DNA of 64,000 nt from Halorientalis sp. LT38 (GCF_037031225.1 NZ_JAYEZN010000001.1:2356001-2420000), one strand, 5' to 3'. Counted from the stretch's first letter, positions 1-8,206 are shown. Notes: generated by a model from the letters alone, not told the origin. Translations and numbers: made by a program.

Positions 1-14
1 CCTCCATTCATATT

Positions 15-80
15 CGACCCTCGCACGGCATCCGCCGTGTGGGGGTCGTTTCATTTCGAACCCCCGTAACCGGGGGTTCG
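15..80. terminator. Two tandem hairpins, probable end of an upstream transcript
   Basis: A 15-bp stem (15-29 with 34-48, two G-T pairs) with a 4-nt loop is followed by a perfect 10-bp stem (57-66 with 71-80) with a 4-nt loop. The first ends next to a short T-run. They precede the promoter of the acyl-CoA dehydrogenase gene and could terminate a gene lying left of the window, or belong to the hairpin-type repeats seen elsewhere here. The stems are read directly; the terminator role is inferred. Confidence 0.5.
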
Positions 81-88
81 TATCTTTC

Positions 89-134
89 GAACGACCGGCA
101 ACCGACCGGTCGTTCATAGTTCATACCTTTATCC
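89..134 (+). promoter_or_regulatory. Palindromic operator plus TATA box of the acyl-CoA dehydrogenase gene
   Basis: A perfect 10-bp inverted repeat, GAACGACCGG (89-98) and CCGGTCGTTC (106-115) with 7 nt between, lies just upstream of a TATA-like tttatcc near 128-134. The TATA centre is about 27 bp before the ATG at 158, implying a leaderless transcript. Palindromes of this type are typical of TetR/AcrR-family operators, which often control fatty-acid oxidation genes; no such regulator is visible in this window. Confidence 0.55.
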
Positions 135-157
135 CGTGGTAGCCCCACGTACTGTGC

Positions 158-1354
158 ATGTCATTCACAGACGGGTTCGCGGAGTCGGAGACGCATCGGA
201 TGATGCGCGAGACGGCGCGTGAAGTGGCGAGCGACTACGACGACACGTACTGGCGGCAGGTGTCGGAGGGGATGGCACCGACGGAGTTCTGGCAGGACTG
301 TGCGGACGCGGGGTTTCTCGGCGTCACGGTGCCGGAGGAGTACGGCGGCGAGGGGATGGGGATCTCGGAGCTGACGACGATCGTGGAGGAACTGGTCGCC
401 CACGGGAGCATGGGCGCGGAGATGCTGTTCGTGGTCAACGTGGTCTTCGGGGCGGTGACGCTGACCGAACACGGGACCGAGGAGCAAAAGGAGGAACTGC
501 TCGAGCCGCTGGTGAACGGTGACCTCAACTTCTGTATGGCGCTGACCGAGCCGAACGCGGGGCACAACGCGCCGAACCTGGACACGGTCGCGGCGGAGCA
601 GGAAGATGGGACCTTCCTGATCGACGGGTCGAAACAGTGGATCAGCGGCGTCGACGAGGCCGATCGGATGCTGCTGGTGGCGCGGACGACGCCCAAGGAC
701 GCGGTGGCGAAGCGGACGCAGGGGATTACGCTCTTTTTGGTCGACCCGCAGGACGAGAACGTCGAGCGGCGGGAACTCGACGTGGGCATCCCGACGCCGG
801 AGAAGCAGTTCGAGCTGTCATTCGACGGCTACGAGGCGAGCGCGGACGACATCATCGGCACGCGAGACATGGGGCTGTACCAGCTGTTCGACACCGTGAA
901 CCCGGAACGGCTGGTCGGGGCGGCCGGCGCCATCGGTGTGGGACGCAACGCGATCGAGCGGGCGGTCGACTACGCCAGCGATCGGGTGGTGTTCGACGAG
1001 CCGATCGGGGCCCACCAGGCGATCCAGCATCCACTGGCGGACTCGTACTCGAAGATCCAGGCGGCGAAGTTACTGGTGCAGAAGGCGGCCTGGATGCTGG
1101 ACGAGACCGACGGGACCGAGGGCATGAAGAAGACGGCGGAGATCTCGAACATGGCGAAACTGCGCGCGACGGAGGCGGGCCACGAGGCGACGGACGTCAC
1201 GCTCCAGACCCACGGCGGCAACGGATTCAGCCGCGATTACATGATCGTCGAGATGTGGAAGGGGAGTCGGCTGGGGACGGTCGCGCCGGGCTCCTCGCAG
1301 ATGATGCGCAACCACATCGCCGAACACACGCTGGGGCTGCCCAGGTCCTACTGA
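158..1354 (+). CDS. Acyl-CoA dehydrogenase
   Basis: FAD-dependent alpha,beta-dehydrogenation of an acyl-CoA, feeding electrons to an electron-transfer flavoprotein (family knowledge). The 398-aa length is standard. Visible hallmarks are ALTEPNAGHN around residue 130, the helix preceding QAIQ in the C-terminal domain, and the GGNGFSRDY motif. The usual C-terminal catalytic YEGT is replaced by a PGSS stretch, but an isovaleryl-CoA-dehydrogenase-like glutamate lies in NPERL (about E250), so the base is probably in that alternative position. The ATG is placed correctly for a leaderless mRNA. The gene stands alone with its own palindromic operator; substrate chain length cannot be read. Confidence 0.93.
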   Translation: MSFTDGFAESETHRMMRETAREVASDYDDTYWRQVSEGMAPTEFWQDCADAGFLGVTVPEEYGGEGMGISELTTIVEELVAHGSMGAEMLFVVNVVFGAVTLTEHGTEEQKEELLEPLVNGDLNFCMALTEPNAGHNAPNLDTVAAEQEDGTFLIDGSKQWISGVDEADRMLLVARTTPKDAVAKRTQGITLFLVDPQDENVERRELDVGIPTPEKQFELSFDGYEASADDIIGTRDMGLYQLFDTVNPERLVGAAGAIGVGRNAIERAVDYASDRVVFDEPIGAHQAIQHPLADSYSKIQAAKLLVQKAAWMLDETDGTEGMKKTAEISNMAKLRATEAGHEATDVTLQTHGGNGFSRDYMIVEMWKGSRLGTVAPGSSQMMRNHIAEHTLGLPRSY

Positions 1355-1400
1355 CCGAGACCGCTACGCTTAAACGCGATTCTCGACTAGGTTCGAGTGC

Positions 1401-1476
1401 GCCAAGGTGGCAGAGTCCGGCCGAACGCGTCCGCCTGCAGAGCGGATCATCGCCGGTTCAAATCCGGCCCTTGGCT
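1401..1476 (+). tRNA. tRNA-Cys (GCA)
   Basis: The acceptor stem GCCAAGG/CCTTGGC, the T arm (gccgg-ttcaaat-ccggc, 1452-1468) and the anticodon stem tccgc/gcgga with loop CTGCAGA give anticodon GCA. Discriminator T73 is the cysteine identity base. No CCA is encoded, as usual in haloarchaea. A TATA-like cttaaac lies about 27 bp upstream near 1369. The D stem pairs poorly in my reading. Confidence 0.93.
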
Positions 1477-1598
1477 TCTGTGTCGCGAACGACTCGTGAG
1501 CAACAGGGCACGAAACCGGCACACCGGTCGGACGCGTTAGCAACGTGGATGGGACCCGTACGAACGCTTTTTCACGTGCGGGCCGTCCGTTCGGTGCT

Positions 1599-2147
1599 AT
1601 GGCCGACAGGGACACGGGGACGAACCGGGACGAGTTCGACCGGGACGTGCAGGGCAGGACCGCCCAGCCGGACTTCGATCACCTGACGGGGATCGTCACG
1701 GACGGGATCATCGGCGCCCTCGGGGGACTCGTCGGCACCGCGGCGATGAGCGTCGGGCTCTTCGTGGCGGCGGCGCTGGGCGTGTTCGACACGGCCGCGT
1801 TCGGGACGCTCTCGGACCTGACGGGGCTCGGCGTGGTCTTCCCCGGCCAGGCAGTGACGGTCGGCTACCTCATCTTCGTGGCCGGCGGGATGGTGATCTG
1901 GCCGCTGTTGTTCGTCTCGACTGCGGGCTATCTCCCAGGGGAGACGTTCGCGACGAAGGGGCTCTCCTTCGGATTCGTCCTCTGGACGGGGTTCGTCCTG
2001 GCGTTCGTCGGCGACGTGGGCGTCGGTCGCGGCGCGATCACCATCGCGCTCTACGCGGTGACGACGCTGTTGAGCCACTTCGCCTACGGCTTCACGCTGG
2101 GCGCTGTCTTCGACTACCTCTCGAACCGCCCGGAGACGCTGGTGTGA
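1599..2147 (+). CDS. Small polytopic membrane protein, conserved haloarchaeal type
   Basis: 182 aa with a charged N-terminal tail of about 30 residues, then four hydrophobic segments (roughly residues 33-58, 75-100, 112-138, 142-172) spaced like transmembrane helices. I chose the ATG at 1599 because the upstream alternative in the same frame encodes an unstructured basic extension. It resembles the haloarchaeal DUF6789-like membrane proteins, but I am not certain of the family. It is followed after about 45 bp by a secreted protein on the same strand. No catalytic motif is apparent. Confidence 0.75.
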   Translation: MADRDTGTNRDEFDRDVQGRTAQPDFDHLTGIVTDGIIGALGGLVGTAAMSVGLFVAAALGVFDTAAFGTLSDLTGLGVVFPGQAVTVGYLIFVAGGMVIWPLLFVSTAGYLPGETFATKGLSFGFVLWTGFVLAFVGDVGVGRGAITIALYAVTTLLSHFAYGFTLGAVFDYLSNRPETLV

Positions 2148-2193
2148 CGGGCAACCGAACGCCTAACATCACGCCGACCCAACCGAGGTCCAG

Positions 2194-3135
2194 ATGCAGC
2201 GGCGTCTCCTGTCCGCGCTCGTCGGGGTGCTCGCGCTGGCTGTGCTGGGGGCCGGCGTCGCCGTCGCGCACGGCAACCACGTCACGGCGAACCCACAACT
2301 GTCGGCGAACGGGACCGTGGTGATCGAGGAGGCGGTCCTCTCGACGGAGGGGTACCTCGTCCTGCGTGCCGACGACGGCGGCGACCCGGGCCGGGTCGTC
2401 GGCGTCCGCCCGCTCGACGCGGGCCGCCACACCGGCGTCACCGTCCGGGCCGACCCGGACTACTGGGCGAACGTCAGTGGAAATCGGACTCTCTGGGCCG
2501 TGCTGCACGCCGACGGCGACGGCGGCGACGGCGGGTTCGACCCCGAGGTGGACCGCCAGCTCAGGTGGCTCGGGGGTCCCGCGGGCGAGCGGATATCTGT
2601 CGCGCGCGCGTCGCGACCCGCGTCGGTCGTCACCCGTGGTGCGGGCCCGATCGAGAACGGGACCGTGCCCGTCATTGCGGCGACGCTCGCCGACCGGGGC
2701 CACCTCGTCGTTCACGAACTCGAGAACGGAACCCTCGGTCGCCCCCTGGGCGCCCGGACGCTGCCGGCCGGCCGGCACACCGACGTCGGGATCAGCGTGA
2801 ACGCCTCCGGACTGGGCGAACGGGCGCTCCTCGCGGTCGCGATCCACGCCGACGACGGCGACGGCCGGTTCGACCCCGAAGCCGACCGCCCGGTCAGGGT
2901 CGCCGGGAACCCGGTCGCCAGCCGGTACGAGCGGCTGCCCGACCGGCGCGACCCGATCGGCGTGAACACCCCGACGCCCGATTCCGGCGGGGGCGGGGAG
3001 ACCGCAGCGGGGACCGGAACGGCAGGTCCCGACGACGGGCCGACGAAGACCGCCCGGGACGGGGCAGGCGCGGGCGCTCCGGCCGCCGTCGTCGCCGTCG
3101 GGCTTACGGCGTGGATCGCGCGCCGATCGGTGTGA
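2194..3135 (+). CDS. Secreted, C-terminally anchored protein with two DUF7282-like repeats
   Basis: 313 aa. A Sec-type signal (residues about 5-25) leads into two homologous units of roughly 110 residues. Each has an S/A-N-G-T-V-V/P-V-I start, a Y/HLV(L)-H/R-x-D/E strand, a G-R-H-T-D/G-V turn, and a late aspartate-rich D-G-D-G-x-FDPE motif. This matches the DUF7282 repeat of haloarchaeal surface proteins. The C-terminal segment is low complexity (Gly/Thr/Asp) followed by a hydrophobic anchor of about 18 residues and a basic RR end. N-glycosylation sequons are present (NGT, NVS, NRT). Function unknown; acidic loops suggest cation binding or salt-adapted surface display. Confidence 0.8.
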   Translation: MQRRLLSALVGVLALAVLGAGVAVAHGNHVTANPQLSANGTVVIEEAVLSTEGYLVLRADDGGDPGRVVGVRPLDAGRHTGVTVRADPDYWANVSGNRTLWAVLHADGDGGDGGFDPEVDRQLRWLGGPAGERISVARASRPASVVTRGAGPIENGTVPVIAATLADRGHLVVHELENGTLGRPLGARTLPAGRHTDVGISVNASGLGERALLAVAIHADDGDGRFDPEADRPVRVAGNPVASRYERLPDRRDPIGVNTPTPDSGGGGETAAGTGTAGPDDGPTKTARDGAGAGAPAAVVAVGLTAWIARRSV

Positions 3136-3190
3136 GAGCCGGTGACGCGAACCGGAACGCGCTTTTGTTTCGGATTCCAACGCCCGGGCG

Positions 3191-4240
3191 ATGAACAGAC
3201 GTGCTGTCCTCCGGGTGGGGGCCGGACTCGTCGGTGCGGGGGTCGTCGGTGGCTGTCTGGAGACGGAGACGCGCTCCGTGCGCGAACCGGACCTGGTCGA
3301 AGACCGCCCGGACGCGGTCTACTACCCGACTCACTCCGAGGGGATGGAGATGGTCGGCTCGGCGAGCGCCGGCGAGTACGAGGTCGCCGCGATGTACAGC
3401 TACCCCCACCGATTCTGGACCGTCACGGGCACCGAGACGACGGCGAAGCCGATCGAGGACCGCCACGCGATGCACCTGATGGCGGTCGTCTGGGACCCCG
3501 ACACGGAGACCGTCCTCCCGAACGCCGGGCTGTCGCTCGAACTCACCAGGGACGGGTCGCTGGTCTCACAGGAGAACATTTACCCGATGCTCTCCCAGCC
3601 GATGGGGCTGCACTACGGGAACAACGTCGAGGGCGACGGCGACGGGACCTACACCGCCGCGATCAGCATCGGCTCGATCCCGACCGAACAGGTCCGCCGG
3701 ACCGGCGAGTTCCAGGGTCGGTTCGCCGAGCCGACGACCGCCGAGATCGAGTTCGAGTTCAGCGAGAGCGCGCGCGACGACCTGCCCTTCGAGACGTTCG
3801 ACGACCGCGCGGGCGAACGCGCTGCCCTCGAACCGATGGACACGATGGCACCCAGTGCCACCGTCCGTTCCGAGTCCGACCTGCCGGGCGAGGTTCGAGG
3901 GACCGCCGAGAGCGGGGACGCACGATTCGTCGTCACGCTCCACGACGAGCCGCCGGCGGGCGTCGACGGCGACGGCCGGTACCTGGCGGTGTTCGCGCAC
4001 ACCCCGTACAACCGGATGGTCCTCCCCGCGATGGGGCTGTCGGGGTCGCTGGCCGGCGAATCGCTGTCGCTCGAACCGACGCTCGACCCGGAACTCGGCT
4101 ATCACTACGGGAGCGCCGTCACGGAGGTGTCCGCAGGCGATCGGCTGGGAATCGCCGTGGAGACGCCGCCGCAACTGGCCCGACACGAGGGGTTCGAGAC
4201 GGCGTTCCTGGAGATGCCCGACGCGGAGGTGCGGCTGTGA
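3191..4240 (+). CDS. P19-like iron-transport lipoprotein
   Basis: 349 aa. The N terminus has a twin-arginine (NRRAV) and a lipobox ending at GGC, so it should be a Tat-exported lipoprotein. The central region carries features of the P19/Tpd periplasmic iron-binding family: an MHLM motif near residue 95, a PM-containing strand, and HYGNNV near 138, with conserved His/Met ligands. The C-terminal half looks like a second immunoglobulin-like domain that includes LHDEPP. The stop codon overlaps the GTG start of the next gene, so the two are translationally coupled. In bacteria P19 works with FTR1-type permeases; none is visible here. Substrate (iron versus copper) is not provable from sequence. 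Confidence 0.8.
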   Translation: MNRRAVLRVGAGLVGAGVVGGCLETETRSVREPDLVEDRPDAVYYPTHSEGMEMVGSASAGEYEVAAMYSYPHRFWTVTGTETTAKPIEDRHAMHLMAVVWDPDTETVLPNAGLSLELTRDGSLVSQENIYPMLSQPMGLHYGNNVEGDGDGTYTAAISIGSIPTEQVRRTGEFQGRFAEPTTAEIEFEFSESARDDLPFETFDDRAGERAALEPMDTMAPSATVRSESDLPGEVRGTAESGDARFVVTLHDEPPAGVDGDGRYLAVFAHTPYNRMVLPAMGLSGSLAGESLSLEPTLDPELGYHYGSAVTEVSAGDRLGIAVETPPQLARHEGFETAFLEMPDAEVRL

Positions 4241-5547
4241 CCGGTCTCGACGAGTCGCTCTCCAGGCGCGAGTTCGCGAAAGCCGCCGTCGCGATGGGCG
4301 GTGCGAGCGCCCTGAGCGCCTGCCTCGGTCGCGCCCCGCGCGCGGGAGAACCCGTTCCCGGGGGCGTCGCGGATCCCGACACCCTCCCCGACCGCCAGCA
4401 CGCCTGGAACGACCGGGTCCGGCGCGACGAACACGGCAACGTCCAGTTACCCCGCCACCACACCTTTCTGTACCTCGATCTCGACGCCGACGGCACCCCG
4501 ACTGGGGCGGACCGGGAGACCGTCGAGGCGGCGCTCGGGACGCTGGACCGGGCCTACGAGCGGAGCAACGAGGGGCTGGTGTACTCGATCGCCTACTCCC
4601 CCTCGTACTTCGACCGGTACGAAGCGTCCCTCCCCGAGAGCGTCGACCTCCCCGAACCGCGACGGCTCTCCGGGTTCGAGAACCCCACCTTCGACACGCA
4701 GGACGCGCTCTTGCACGTGGCCAGCGACCGCGCGGCCGTCGTCCTCGAAGCCGAGGCGGCACTCTTCGGTGATCGCGGCGAGGCCAACGGCGTCGCGGTC
4801 GACGCGAAACTCGCCGACGTCGCGTCCGTCGACGACCGGCGGACGGGCTTTTTCGGGCCCGGGATGCCCGCCGAACGCCAGACGAGCGGCGGCGAACCGA
4901 TCAACGGCATCCCCGACTCGCTCCCGGTCCCCGAACAGTCCCCGCTGTTCATGGGCTTCGCGGCGGGGTTTGCCGGCAACCAGGCGACGGAGGACTACGT
5001 CACGATCCGGGACGGCCCCTTCGCGGGCGGGACGACCAAGCACGTCTCGAACCTCCGCCAGCGTCTCGGGGACTGGTACGACGAGCAGGACTTCGAGGCG
5101 CGGGTCATGGAGATGTTCAGTCCGACCCACGGGGCCGAGGACCTCGTCGAGGGCGTCGGTGAGAACCTGGGTGGCGACAGCGGGATCGACGCGGTGCTCG
5201 ACCCGGACGCCATCCGGGAGTCGATCGCCGAGCACGGCCGGGTCGGTCACGCCCAGAAGGCCGCGCGCGCGAACCGCGACGACGATGGCAACGTCCGCAT
5301 CCTCCGCCGGCACGTCGAGTCCACCGACGACGACGTCGCCAGCCTCCACTTCCCCTCGCTGCAACGGCGTATCTCGACCTTCGAAGACGTCCGGACCGCG
5401 ATGAACGGGGCCGACCTGACCGACGAGCCGGCGATCCGCCAGCGGGTCAACAACGGCATCCTCGAGTACGTCTTCGTCCAGCACCGCGGGAACTTCCTCG
5501 TGCCGCCGCGGCGCCACCGGGCGCTGCCGCGTCCGCGACCTGACTGA
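4237..5547 (+). CDS. Tat-exported DyP-peroxidase-like protein (DUF7405 type, EfeB-like)
   Basis: 436 aa starting at a GTG that overlaps the preceding stop (GTGA). The Tat signal is SRREFAKAA followed by a Cys at about residue 29, again a probable lipoprotein. The C-terminal half follows the DyP peroxidase plan: a probable proximal haem histidine in VGHAQKAARAN (about 336), an ILRRHVES strand about 18 residues later, and the LHFPSLQRR strand. The distal GxxDG motif, however, reads GFAAG (about 240-244), losing the catalytic aspartate. Pairing with a P19-like lipoprotein recalls EfeO/EfeB iron uptake. It may bind haem or de-ferrate rather than act as a classical peroxidase. Residue alignment was done by eye. 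Confidence 0.68.
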   Translation: MTGLDESLSRREFAKAAVAMGGASALSACLGRAPRAGEPVPGGVADPDTLPDRQHAWNDRVRRDEHGNVQLPRHHTFLYLDLDADGTPTGADRETVEAALGTLDRAYERSNEGLVYSIAYSPSYFDRYEASLPESVDLPEPRRLSGFENPTFDTQDALLHVASDRAAVVLEAEAALFGDRGEANGVAVDAKLADVASVDDRRTGFFGPGMPAERQTSGGEPINGIPDSLPVPEQSPLFMGFAAGFAGNQATEDYVTIRDGPFAGGTTKHVSNLRQRLGDWYDEQDFEARVMEMFSPTHGAEDLVEGVGENLGGDSGIDAVLDPDAIRESIAEHGRVGHAQKAARANRDDDGNVRILRRHVESTDDDVASLHFPSLQRRISTFEDVRTAMNGADLTDEPAIRQRVNNGILEYVFVQHRGNFLVPPRRHRALPRPRPD

Positions 5548-5657
5548 GGCCGGACGTGAGTTCGTTGCCGCCTGCTCGGACTCGCGTACCGACTTCGTGT
5601 CGGGTGATGGCACTGCCGTCGTGCGGTTTAGGGAACTCCAGCACGTACGAGAGAGCG

Positions 5658-5900
5658 ATGCGGAAAGACGAACTCCTCTATCTCCACCAGTTGCTCGCGG
5701 TGACCGAACGCACGCTCGAGGCCCGCGGCGTGAGCGACGCCGACGCGGTCGCCCAGCCGATCGTCTCCCCGGTCGCCGCCCACGCATCGAAGGCCGAACA
5801 CGAACTGGCCGTCCGGACGCTCGCGGCGACGCTCGCCACGTCCGTCCGGGACGCCGACGAGCAGCGCGACGGCGACCGCGCGCGTCAGGCCTCCTCGTGA
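5658..5900 (+). CDS. UPF0058 family protein
   Basis: 80 aa beginning MRKDELLYLHQLL, which is characteristic of UPF0058, a small helical family widespread in haloarchaea and of unknown function. The ATG at 5658 is about 30 bp after a TATA-like gtttagg, supporting a leaderless start; longer upstream starts would add a sequence unlike the family. The protein is mostly alpha-helical with a charged Arg/Asp C terminus. No operon partner is evident. Confidence 0.88.
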   Translation: MRKDELLYLHQLLAVTERTLEARGVSDADAVAQPIVSPVAAHASKAEHELAVRTLAATLATSVRDADEQRDGDRARQASS

Positions 5901-5961
5901 CCGCGCCGGTTCGCGCTGGCGAAAAGTAACGATTAAAGGCTGTGCTCTCCAGCCTCACACT

Positions 5962-6783
5962 ATGCAACGACGAGCCGCGGCGATTTACTTCGCGCTCTTC
6001 CTCGCCATCGCGGTGGGGTCGTTCGCCTACATCAACGTCGTCGACCCCCAGCCGCCCGCCATCGACGTCGAGGGCGAACAGCTCGAGTCCGACGAGTTCT
6101 ACACCGTTGGCGACCAGACCTACACGGTCTCGGTCTCCGAGGGCAGCGGCGAACTCGCGTGGACGAACCAGTCCGCCCAGTCCAGCGCCTCACTGGAGAA
6201 CGGCTCCACGACGACCTACCAGAACGAGTCCTGGACCGTCCTCATCGAGAACCGGACGGACGTCTCCGAGTTCCAGCTCCGCGAGGAGTTCAACGTCAGC
6301 GCGCTGCTCGTCGCGGACGACGCCGTCGACGACGAGCCCGTCGACCGCAACGGTGAACCCCACGTCGTCTACACCCAGAACCAGTCGCTCCAGCCCCTCG
6401 ACGAGTACCTCCCGGCTCCCCAGACCCAGTCCTTCGCCGAGGGCGGCCAGTACGAGTACACGACCGAGGAGGGCGCCGCGGTCGACGCCACCGTCTCGAA
6501 CGTGACGACCAGTGCCGCCGAACTCACCTGGACCGCTCCCGAGGAGAACACCGAGACCCTCTCCGAGGGCACCAACGTCACGCTCAACGGTCAGGACTAC
6601 GTCGCCCACTTCCCCGACAACGACACGCTCGTCCTCTCGCAGGACATCGAGAGCTACATGGAGGGCGTCAGCCGCCAGGAGTACTTCGCAGAGCGTATCA
6701 ACGGGATCTGGGGCGTCTTCATCGTCAGCTTCCTGACCTCCATCGTCCTGCTCGGCGCGGCCTACCTCCCCGTCAAGGACTGA
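5962..6783 (+). CDS. Bitopic membrane protein with heavily glycosylatable extracellular domain
   Basis: 273 aa with one hydrophobic helix at each end (about 6-26 and 245-267) and a beta-rich domain of roughly 210 residues between. The domain contains at least nine N-x-S/T sequons (for example NQS, NGS, NES, NRT, NVS, NVT, NDT), implying that it faces outside. A TATA box gattaaag about 27 bp before the ATG at 5962 supports the start. I do not recognise a characterised family; homologues in other haloarchaea would be expected given the ordinary codon use. Topology is inferred from hydrophobicity. Confidence 0.8.
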   Translation: MQRRAAAIYFALFLAIAVGSFAYINVVDPQPPAIDVEGEQLESDEFYTVGDQTYTVSVSEGSGELAWTNQSAQSSASLENGSTTTYQNESWTVLIENRTDVSEFQLREEFNVSALLVADDAVDDEPVDRNGEPHVVYTQNQSLQPLDEYLPAPQTQSFAEGGQYEYTTEEGAAVDATVSNVTTSAAELTWTAPEENTETLSEGTNVTLNGQDYVAHFPDNDTLVLSQDIESYMEGVSRQEYFAERINGIWGVFIVSFLTSIVLLGAAYLPVKD

Positions 6784-6845
6784 TCGACCTCGCCGGTTTT
6801 TCGCCGCCGTGACGTTCTTCGCAAAAAGAGTGCCGTCGTCAGTCC

Positions 6846-7061
6846 TCAGGCCGGATTCGGCCCCGTCCGGACGATCCAGACGAGCGCCGCGCCGACGGCG
6901 ACTGCCACCAGCCCGCCGACGACCTGCAGGACGCCGACGAGCGCGCTCTCGGCTGTCTGCCAGGGGAGTCCGACGACCGTGCCGATACCGACGAGGATCA
7001 TGAACGCGCCCACGAGCAGTCCCAGCAGTTCCAGTTCGTCGCTGATGCCGAATCGTTCCAT
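6846..7061 (-). CDS. Two-helix membrane protein, DUF7470-like
   Basis: 71 aa starting MERFGISDELELLG, with two transmembrane helices (about 13-32 and 40-64) separated by a short polar turn containing a PWQTAES loop. The start at 7061 is preferred over an upstream in-frame extension that lacks helix-forming character. It matches the small haloarchaeal DUF7470 type. Function unknown. Confidence 0.75.
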   Translation of the reverse strand: MERFGISDELELLGLLVGAFMILVGIGTVVGLPWQTAESALVGVLQVVGGLVAVAVGAALVWIVRTGPNPA

Positions 7062-7410
7062 ATCCGCCCTTGCTCCGGACGCCGCCGTAAAGTCCCCGGT
7101 ATCGTTCGGTTTCGGTGACGGGTTTTCGGGCCGGGAGTGGAGTCGAACCACGCCCAGCCGTGCTCGCTCCGAGAGAGTACGCTCTCCCGTGCTCCCGTTC
7201 GCTCCGCTCACGGGAACTTCGCTGCGCGCGACTGGTCTACTTCAACTCTCTCCTGCCGTTTTCGCCGCTCACGAGTTGTTCGCGGCAAAAACGAGCTGGG
7301 AAGGAGTTGAACCACGCCCGAGAACCTGCGCTCCGCGCAGAACCTCGGTCTGATTCAACACCCTCCGGCAGCGTTCACCAGCGGCTCGCGAGTTGCGAGC
7401 CGCGGATACA
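7062..7410. repeat. Gene-free stretch with decayed tRNA 3'-end copies and hairpins
   Basis: Two segments resemble the T-arm/acceptor end of the neighbouring tRNA-Lys gene on the same (minus) strand: 7128-7155, which shares gggccgggag and a gtcgaacc core, and about 7287-7313, with gggaaggagttgaacc. Both continue with ccacgccc, which the real tRNA lacks, so they are closer to each other than to the tRNA beyond the T loop. Between them are palindromes such as cccgtg...cacggg (about 7189-7215), and just before the tRNA a gcggctcgcgagttgcgagccgc hairpin (about 7380-7402). No coding gene is supported here. Such duplicated tRNA ends are what repeated element integration and excision leave behind. 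Confidence 0.55.
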
Positions 7411-7484
7411 CGGGCCGGGAGGGAGTTGAACCCCCGACCATCTGGTTAAAAGCCAGACGCTCTGCCTGACTGAGCTACCGGCCC
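7411..7484 (-). tRNA. tRNA-Lys (TTT)
   Basis: Read on the minus strand the acceptor stem is GGGCCGG/CCGGCCC, the anticodon loop is CTTTTAA within stem TCTGG/CCAGA (anticodon TTT), and the T arm carries GGTTCAAC. The discriminator is G73, the usual archaeal lysine base. No CCA is encoded. A TATA-like gtttacc on the minus strand lies near 7511-7517, at the expected distance. Confidence 0.95.
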
Positions 7485-7537
7485 TCACGAAAAGGTGGGG
7501 CGGTCCAGTGGTAAACAGTTACGATTGCCTCGGGCGG

Positions 7538-8206
7538 TCAGTCGTCGAGATAGGCCTCGAGGGCCTCGCCGACGAGCGACCCCGGTTCTCTGTCCTCGAG
7601 CGCCGCCTGCCGGCGCAGTTCACAGTAGGCGGCCTCGGAGAGGTCGATCGACATCCGACCGAGGGTGACGCCCTCGGCGGCCAGCGCCTCCCTGACCGTG
7701 CTACCGTCGTTGACGGTGCTGGCGACCGACCGGATCTGCCGGACCGTCAGGTCGTGATCGAGGGCGGCCCAGGCGAGCAGCAGGCGGGCCTCGCCGGCCA
7801 CACGCGCGATGTGTTTCGCGGCGGTGGGGGCGATCTCCCCCTTGGCGACGTGCCGGCGGATCGACCGGGGGAGGTCGTGGACGCGGGACCACTTCCGGAT
7901 GAAGGCGACGCTGGCGTCGCCGCCGGCGCGTTCGGCGGCGGCCTTGTACGAGCCCTCGCCGCGGACCAGCGCGGCGCATGCGGCCGCGCCGCGCAGCATG
8001 TAGACGTTGTCGGGGTCGCCGGCCGTGTTCTGGGAGAACTGGCGGACGGTCTCGGCGGCCTCGGCGAGGCTCTCGGGGTCCTCGGGGTCGAAGGCGACCG
8101 CACGCTCGGCGTGCTCGCCGGTGAGCGTGGGGTCACCTCGGATGACGGGCCGACCCACTGGGGACTCTCGGTCCGTGGGCGGTCCGTCCGCGGGCCCGTC
8201 AGTCAT
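7538..8206 (-). CDS. ParB-HTH-like / ribbon-helix-helix-like DNA-binding protein (DUF7119 type)
   Basis: 222 aa. After an acidic N-terminal tail, residues about 75-165 resemble the ParB/KorB-type HTH layout: AAAERAGG..AFIRKW, then LPRSIRRHVAKGEIAPTAA, then a helix ending LDHDLTVRQIR. ParB proteins have LPEEV..LV..G.LS..HA followed by a GLSVRE-like helix in the same order. Residues about 180-222 (MSIDLSEAAYCELRRQA and LVGEALEAYLDD) look like a CopG-type ribbon-helix-helix. There is no ParB N-terminal CTPase motif (GERR box). It is probably a sequence-specific DNA binder, either a regulator or a chromosome-organising protein. It sits directly upstream of tRNA-Lys on the same strand. Confidence 0.7.
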   Translation of the reverse strand: MTDGPADGPPTDRESPVGRPVIRGDPTLTGEHAERAVAFDPEDPESLAEAAETVRQFSQNTAGDPDNVYMLRGAAACAALVRGEGSYKAAAERAGGDASVAFIRKWSRVHDLPRSIRRHVAKGEIAPTAAKHIARVAGEARLLLAWAALDHDLTVRQIRSVASTVNDGSTVREALAAEGVTLGRMSIDLSEAAYCELRRQAALEDREPGSLVGEALEAYLDD

